NCBI GenBank assembly: GCA_020796225.1
Contig: CM036755.1
Coordinates: forward strand, 10,957,994 to 11,021,993
From: Arion vulgaris
Lineage: Eukaryota > Mollusca > Gastropoda > Stylommatophora > Arionidae
Reading direction: 5' to 3'
DNA length: 64,000 nucleotides
Position 1 is the stretch's first letter; every line of letters begins with the position of its first letter. The translations under genes and the position numbers were made by a program. Positions 59,326 to 64,000 of the stretch are shown one piece after another. The notes beneath the pieces were generated by a model. That model worked only from the letters and a program-made list of their open reading frames with translations, was not told the origin of the DNA and made no database searches.

Positions 59326-60055
59326 AGACAACTTATCATTTATAGCATCAAAAGTTGGACTGCAGATAAGCTATGAAAAACAAATATAATGAAGACACCT
59401 ATGGCAAGTAATGCAGATATCACACTGGAATCTAAAATGATAAAAATAACAGAGTAGTTCATCTATTTAGGTAGCAATTTTGATTGCACATGAAATGTTA
59501 AAAAGAAATTATGATACGAATTGGCAAAGCAACATCATCTTTTAAAAGTCTAATTAAAATATGGAACAGCAAGTTATATAGTATTAAAACTAAATTACGA
59601 ATTTTCAATTCAAATGTTGTATCAATCCTAACATATGCCAGCGAGAGTTGGAAAATGACTAAAGATATAGAAAGCAAGTTGAATGCATTTGAAAATAGAT
59701 GTCTGCGAAAAATAATGAATATAAAATTGAACGTATTCAGGAGAAGTGATGAAATCAGAGACATGTCTGGTCAACCACTAGTGACAACTGTTATAAGAAA
59801 GAGAAGATGGAGATATGTTGGGCACACCTTGAGGAGAAATGATCAACGAATATCAAAGCAGGCATTGAAGTGGGATGCAAAGGGTTCAAGAAAGAGAGGA
59901 CGACCTAAGGAGACCCTGAAATGAACTTTGCTGAGAGACACAAGAAATATCGGTCTTAGTTCCATGGAGGAAATTGAGCGAGTTGCCCAGGATAGAGTGG
60001 TATGGAGAAATTACTTGCAGGCCCTATGTAACGTATAATGGTACGAGATGAATTA
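59326..60055 (+). mobile_element. LINE-A, 3' third, best copy
   Basis: Starts with SCIKSWTADKL-like sequence, then ORF2 and a 3' UTR that ends CGTATAATGGTACGAGATGA and (ATT)n. Serves as the reference for other LINE-A pieces. One in-frame stop and a frameshift near 59500. Confidence 0.9.
59511..59924 (+). pseudogene. LINE-A ORF2 C-terminus, open for 137 codons
   Basis: MIRIGKATSSFKSLIKIWNS, YSIKTKLRIFNSNVVSILTY, ASESWKMTKDIESKLNAFEN, RCLRKIMNIKLNVFRRSDEI, RKRRWRYVGHTLRRNDQRIS, KQALKWDAKGSRKRGRPKET. This is the region C-terminal to the polymerase of RTE-clade ORF2: the ESWxxTKxxxxKLxxFxxRCLR and RRRWxxxGHxLR and KRGRPKxT motifs are all present. The start is an internal Met. Too short to act. 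Confidence 0.9.
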
Positions 60056-60118
60056 TTATTATTATATATATGTATTATATATTGTATTGTATATATGTAT
60101 TATTATATTATGTATATG
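60056..60118. repeat. ATT/TA-rich simple sequence
   Basis: ATTATT and TATATGTATTAT units follow the LINE-A tail. Confidence 0.85.
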
Positions 60119-60124
60119 CGTCTG

Positions 60125-60378
60125 TAGTGAGCGTCTGTAGCTCAAGCGGTAGTGAGCTTGATCACGAACCCAAGCGTATCTGGTTCAAACCCCACGGTGG
60201 GCAAATTTAGAAGCAAATTTGTTTCCGTGGGATTTTTAAAAAAAAAGTCGAAAATAGACGTCACCGTTCAGAAAGCAATGGCAAACTACTGAACGTATAA
60301 GTGGTGCCTATAAAATCAACGACTCATTTACTGTGGTTGATGGCTACGTCCTTTGGGATATGCCACGATTTTCATTTC
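60125..60378 (+). mobile_element. SINE-H, full length
   Basis: GAGCGTCTGTAGCTCAAGCG (A box), TGGTTCAAACCCCACGG (perfect B box), CAGAAAGCAATGGCAAACTA, AATCAACGACTCATTTACTG, GGATATGCCACGATTTTC. Confidence 0.9.
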
Positions 60379-60464
60379 ATATGTGTATATATAAATGGGG
60401 ATAAGTGTGTATGTGTGTTTATGAGTGCATTCATAATACATATATATATATTACTCAGTCGATG

Positions 60465-60915
60465 ATTCACAAGATCCAAAGTGCAGGTTTCGGTATGAGT
60501 GGATGTCGTCTATAGAAGTTTCCAATCTTCAGAGTGGATCTTCGTGCCCTGGGCATGCGGGTGTTTGCGGAAATGGGAAAGCGGGCAGGCATGCATCAAC
60601 AGCATCGAGCTGACTACCGCTACAGTGCTTATATAACGTGTAGTACCCAACTCCTGAAATCGTGGGATAAATTTAACATCAATGTTAGTCTCCTCGTTCA
60701 CACTTTCATAGAATGGGTCTCAGAAACTCGGCTACTTCACCTGTGAAGCTCCTAAGCAGTCCCCAGAGCACATCCTTCAAGACTGCCCCAGTCTGAGTAG
60801 TGCGAGAATGGAGATCTTGCCAACAGAAATAACACAACAAAACAAACTATAGGGAAACCGGTGAAGACCTCAAGCGCACCGCCCTGTTTATGGCGCATAC
60901 CGGAGTAGTCGCATA
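60465..60915 (+). mobile_element. LINE-D RNase H and C-terminus, decayed
   Basis: Frameshifted SSCPGHAGVCGNGKAGRHAS (RNase H His/Asp region), then EAPKQSPEHILQDCPSLSSA (His-Cys tail), then a NKLWGNR-like end. The CGATGATTCACAAGATCC start equals the right end of the LINE-D copy at 38466. Confidence 0.82.
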
Positions 60916-61217
60916 GCAAGAAAATTAAGTAGTGTCTTCGTTGAATTAATTGTTAAAACTGCACAATACGGTGTCTATGTTATAGTATGTCCCAAATTAA
61001 ATTTAATACGAAGGATATCAATCACAAATTTCATCAATAAATAACTACACTTACTACTTCTTCTTCTTCCAACGCTCCATATCGACCACTTGTTATACAA
61101 CTCCTTGTGATTTGTATGTGATCCGAGCCTAAGAGTGATTGTAGTGCCAGCTATGCGCCTACAAGTAGGCCAACATATCCGATTTCTACCACACTTTTTA
61201 TTTACTAAAGTAGCTTC

Positions 61218-61428
61218 CTAGACCCCTACCTCAGCCACCTCTTACCTCAGCCACCTCTTACCTCAGCCACCTCTTACCTCAGCCACCTCTTACCTCAGCC
61301 ACCTCTTACCTCAGCCACCTCTTACCTCAGCCACCTCTTACCTCAGCCACCTCTTACCTCAGCCACCTCTTACCTCAGCCACCTCTTACCTCAGCCACCT
61401 CTTACCTCAGCCACCTCTTACCTCAGCC
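61218..61428. repeat. Minisatellite, 16-bp unit, born in SINE-B
   Basis: Thirteen copies of CCTCAGCCACCTCTTA. Source word in other SINE-B copies: CCTCAGTCACCTCTTACGAC (see 15429-15450). Confidence 0.96.
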
Positions 61429-61461
61429 TTGTAGGTCGCAGTGCTACTATTTTTTCTCCCC

Positions 61462-61563
61462 CTTTTTTCCCGATCCAGAAGCACTTGAGCTTTTCAGCTC
61501 TTCGGCTCGGTGCCATGGACTTCGTAACCCTTCGGTTCGGTGCCACGAACACCGTAAATCTGG
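61462..61563 (-). mobile_element. SINE-C 3' half, nested in SINE-B
   Basis: 10-bp duplication TTTTCTCCCC (61452-61461 and 61564-61573). Only the tail side is present (poly-T, CTTCTGGATC region through ACCGTAAATCTGG), 5' truncated. Confidence 0.92.
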
Positions 61564-61728
61564 TTTTCTCCCCTTGCGAGCTCCGGTAAAACACGTATGT
61601 TCACACTTACAAAATCGTGAAAAAATTAACAATTTTAAAAAGCAGCTTACAGTGTTAATCAGACATATTTAAAAGTTGACCTACTCGAACGGGACTTTCC
61701 GATTTCCCGACTGAGTTAGTCCAGAACC

Positions 61729-61978
61729 CGCCCGAGTGGTTGCCGGGGCCCAAATTTGGGGTGTAAAGAATATAATCAGTGTTACCTGCCACGCATGTCG
61801 TAAGAGGCGATTAAGGATGTTTGGCTGAAATCAGATGCACATGTCCTAAACGTGTAGAATTCTATGCGTATAGGGGCCTACCAAACCAATGTGCAACGTA
61901 TACACGTTCTTTGCAAAGATCAAACATATCACAAAGAGTGATTAAAATTGGTCGTAAAGAACGAACGCAAAGAAGAAG
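61729..61978 (+). mobile_element. SINE-A, full length
   Basis: 11-bp duplication AGTCCAGAACC (61718-61728) / AGTCCAGAGCC (61979-61989), one mismatch. CGCCCGAGTGGTTGCCGGGG head, GTCGTAAGAGGCGATTAAGG core, CTACCAAACCAATGTGCAAC, end GAACGAACGCAAAGAAGAAG. Confidence 0.95.
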
Positions 61979-61989
61979 AGTCCAGAGCC

Positions 61990-62501
61990 AACTATATACT
62001 TATGGGCCTTCGGACTCGGATAAGAATTATGGGAAATCAGACCACAACTACACCACGTGACCTCCCATTCCAGTATTGTTGTATATAGACGAATTCATTT
62101 TAAAATCAACACAAAATGCTAGTTCGAAGTTATATTATGCAACAAGTTAAGTTTGACAATAAGGATTGTGTATTATGGATTAAGGATTATAAATATTATG
62201 TATTATGGATTAAGGATTATAAATATTATGAATATTTTTCAACAATAAATAACCATAGACTCACATAATTGAGTACAATTGCAAAAAAGCTTGCAGTGTT
62301 CTATCAAATATCTATATTTTCCAGCCTCCTTCTCTGGTCTAGGTCAGGGAATCCCCGGTCAGTTGTCTGGCCAAGTTATCTAGAGTTGTCTGGGGTAAGT
62401 CCAACTTCAGCTACCGGTGACATTTTCAGTTTTACGATTCTTAGAAAGTCCACAGGTTTGACCCTTCCAGCTGGCATCACCCAATGCTTGAAACAGCTGT
62501 C
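61990..62501. other. No gene recognised
   Basis: AT-rich. A 34-bp direct duplication (GTATTATGGATTAAGGATTA) is at 62169 and 62203. Nothing else recognised. Confidence 0.45.
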
Positions 62502-62675
62502 TTAACCCTTTAGCTGCTAAGGACGTATATATACTCTTTGGGTTAAAGACGTGTTAACACGTTATACATTGCTACTGTCACTGCTATAGGCGTACATTCA
62601 CGTTTGTGACCTAGAAACAAAGAGTAGATATGTTTAGCTCGGCCTTCATAAAGTATGTCGCAGCGAAAGGGTTAA
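62502..62675. mobile_element. piggyBac-like MITE
   Basis: TTAA target sites at 62502-62505 and 62672-62675 enclose inverted ends CCCTTTAGCTGC and GCAGCGAAAGGG (one mismatch in 12). CCC/GGG-starting ends with TTAA are the piggyBac signature. 174 bp in all, non-coding; interior holds a second GGGTTAA-like word at 62540. Confidence 0.8.
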
Positions 62676-62737
62676 GGAATTGGTAGAAAAACTTCGGCAC
62701 TGGGACTAGATCAGGCATGTTTTGTGTTATTAGCTGG

Positions 62738-63234
62738 CCCGCAGATGAATGCAGTTATTAGCTGGCCCACAGATGAATGCAGTTATTAGCTGGCCCGCAG
62801 ATGAATGCAGTTATTAGCTGGCCCACAGATGAATGCAGTTATTAGCTGGCCCGCAGATGAATGCAGTTATTAGCTGGCCCGCAGATGAATGCAGTTATTA
62901 GCTGGCCCGGAGATGAATGCAGTTATTAGCTGGCCCGCAGATGAATGCAGTTATTAGCTGGCCCGCAGAGGAATGCAGTTATTAGCTGGCCCGCAGATGA
63001 ATACAGTTATTAGCTGGCCCGCAGATGAATGCAGTTATTAGCTGGCCCGCAGATGAATGCAGTTATTAGCTGGCCCGCAGATGAATGCAGTTATTAGCTG
63101 GCCCACAGATGAATGCAGTTATTAGCTGGCCCACAGATGAATGCAGTTATTAGCTGGCCCACAGATGAATGCAGTTATTAGTTGGCCCGCAGATGAATGC
63201 AGTTATTAGCTGGCCCGCAGATGAATGCAGTTAT
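62738..63234. repeat. Minisatellite, 28-bp unit
   Basis: About 18 copies of TTATTAGCTGGCCCGCAGAT GAATGCAG, with CCCAC and CGGAG variants. Confidence 0.97.
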
Positions 63235-63272
63235 GCGTAATTAAAAGTTGAGAGAATTATTACTATAGTATC

Positions 63273-63609
63273 GGGGGGACTACCTAGAGTAGTTGATAGT
63301 AGCTCGGCCTGTTAGCTGTGAGACGCCTCATAGCTCGGGTTCGAACCTACTGTCCGACATTTGTTCGAGTCCCTGGTCTTACTCAGGACGATACCGTGAG
63401 TACCTCTGAAGTCGGAGAAAATCTGCCTGTATGGCGAGGAATACTAATTACGAGTACATTGAGCACACGGCTGCCAGTGTAAAGTAATTTACAATGTGCA
63501 CGCTGCTGCCATTGTAAGAAATTGGAAAAACGGATTTTCACGCAAAAATCAGTTTCAGAGATGAAACTTCGTCTGAGTTGAAAGCGGACGAAAAAAACAA
63601 AAAAACACA
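63273..63609 (+). mobile_element. SINE-D, full length
   Basis: Perfect 11-bp duplication ACTATAGTATC (63262-63272 and 63610-63620). GGGGGACTACCTAGAGTAGT head, CGGGTTCGAACCTACTG with B box, CTGAAGTCGGAGAAAATCTG, TTTTCACGCAAAAATCAGTT, AAGCGGACGAAAAAAAC tail. About 95% like 14661-14992 by eye. Confidence 0.95.
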
Positions 63610-63654
63610 ACTATAGTATCAATATGAAAAATATATTTCAATTTGTCATTATAT

Positions 63655-63800
63655 TCTTCTTCTTCTTCTTCTTCTATGCGTTCGCTTTCGTATGCTGGTC
63701 TAACCCATTGAAACTTCATGTCAGTTGGAGTTCCTCGAGAGTTCCCCATTGCTTGTTCTGTAAGCTTTGTTCATGAGGCTATATTTCGTTTCGTTCGTAA
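63655..63800 (-). mobile_element. LINE-D 3' terminus
   Basis: (CTT)n, GCGTTCGCTTTCGTATGCTG, CTTCATGTCAGTTGGAGTTC, GAGAGTTCCCCATTGCTTG, TTCATGAGGC; minus-strand relative of 49740-49880. Confidence 0.88.
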
Positions 63801-63940
63801 TTTGTCATTATAATTACTTGTCTTCCAAAAATCTGCAATCATATGATACATAATGCATAGGGATGTGAAGTGTTAAAACACTCTCAGGACTAGATCGCAG
63901 CGTGTGTTGGTGGAATAGGTGACTGAGTTAGTGCTCTAAC

Positions 63941-64000
63941 TACAGGGTGTTCAAGATAAAAATAGCCCAATCAAGGGAGTCAATCAGGCATATGTTTATG
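63941..64000. mobile_element. Mariner-like MITE, cut by window edge
   Basis: TACAGGGTGTTCAAGATAAA AATAGCCC then GGCATATGTTTATG, matching the left part of 41898-42156. Right end lies outside. Confidence 0.82.

Larger units (their letters stand above)
61057..61597 (-). mobile_element. SINE-B with internal minisatellite and nested SINE-C
   Basis: (CTT)n, CTCCATATCGACCACTTGTT, TTTATTTACTAAAGTAGCTT, then a 16-bp array instead of the single CACCTCTTACGACATG core, then CTTGTAGGTCGCAGTGCTAC, SINE-C piece, then CCCCTTGCGAGCTCCGG head. Confidence 0.92.

Noticed and set aside
63273..63350. Functional tRNA gene
   Set aside because: The B box and tRNA-like head are the 5' end of SINE-D, with a long body, A tail and target duplication. 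The same holds for the heads of SINE-C, SINE-F and SINE-H.

Overview
The window is eukaryotic, AT-rich, and made almost entirely of transposable-element (TE) debris and tandem repeats. I found no convincing host protein-coding gene, rRNA gene or functional tRNA gene. Long open frames in the window run through minisatellites or through decayed retrotransposon ORFs. The mix (RTE-like and RNase H-bearing non-LTR retrotransposons, many tRNA-headed SINEs ending in (AAG)n, hAT, mariner-like and piggyBac-like MITEs, a very high minisatellite load) suggests an invertebrate, most plausibly a gastropod mollusc. The presence of a SPIN-type hAT element, which has been reported from the pond snail Lymnaea, fits this. 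The taxon is an inference. Family names LINE-A to F, SINE-A to H, K and hAT-1 to 3 are my own labels.

Layout. 0.8-1.3 kb: 20-bp array and a foldback MITE. 1.9-3.2 kb: LINE and SINE pieces and an hAT-1 MITE. 3.9-6.2 kb: four arrays, two of which grew inside LINE ORFs. 6.5-8.3 kb: SINE-C inside SINE-B, a LINE RNase H relic, and a SINE-C copy with an internal minisatellite. 9.0-10.2 kb: LINE-A and SINE-C. 10.4-11.6 kb: large arrays. 11.7-13.1 kb: SINE and LINE ends. 13.2-15.0 kb: a SINE-B split by a 1.27-kb GC-rich insertion and by SINE-D. 15.6-16.8 kb: two adjacent hAT-2 copies sharing an 8-bp target site. 17.2-22.8 kb: LINE-C, LINE-B, LINE-F and SINE pieces. 23.8-28.6 kb: SINE-G, SINE-H, LINE-B, LINE-F, SINE-C in SINE-B, inverted hAT-2 ends. 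28.6-29.6 kb: a 26-bp array that grades from uniform to decayed. 30.1-33.7 kb: hAT-1 in LINE-C, LINE-B, hAT-3, LINE-C. 34.6-38.9 kb: deeply nested block (LINE-A, SPIN, LINE-C, LINE-D, SINE-C, SINE-B). 39-46.9 kb: arrays, hAT-3 with internal array, SINE-A inside an array, LINE in SINE-B. 47-56 kb: LINE-A, LINE-D, SINE-E, arrays, SINE-A in LINE-E. 56-64 kb: SINE-F, LINE ends, hAT-3, LINE-A, SINE-B with internal array, SINE-A, piggyBac-like MITE, 28-bp array, SINE-D and a MITE cut by the window edge.

How the parts act together. Target-site duplications (TSDs) visible in the sequence give a relative insertion history. The strongest pattern is that many minisatellites were born inside TE copies: the monomer can be read in unexpanded copies of the same LINE, SINE or hAT family elsewhere in the window. 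Several SINEs share the terminal (GAACGCAAAGAAGAAG-like) 3' end of LINE-D, which suggests that LINE as their source of reverse transcriptase.
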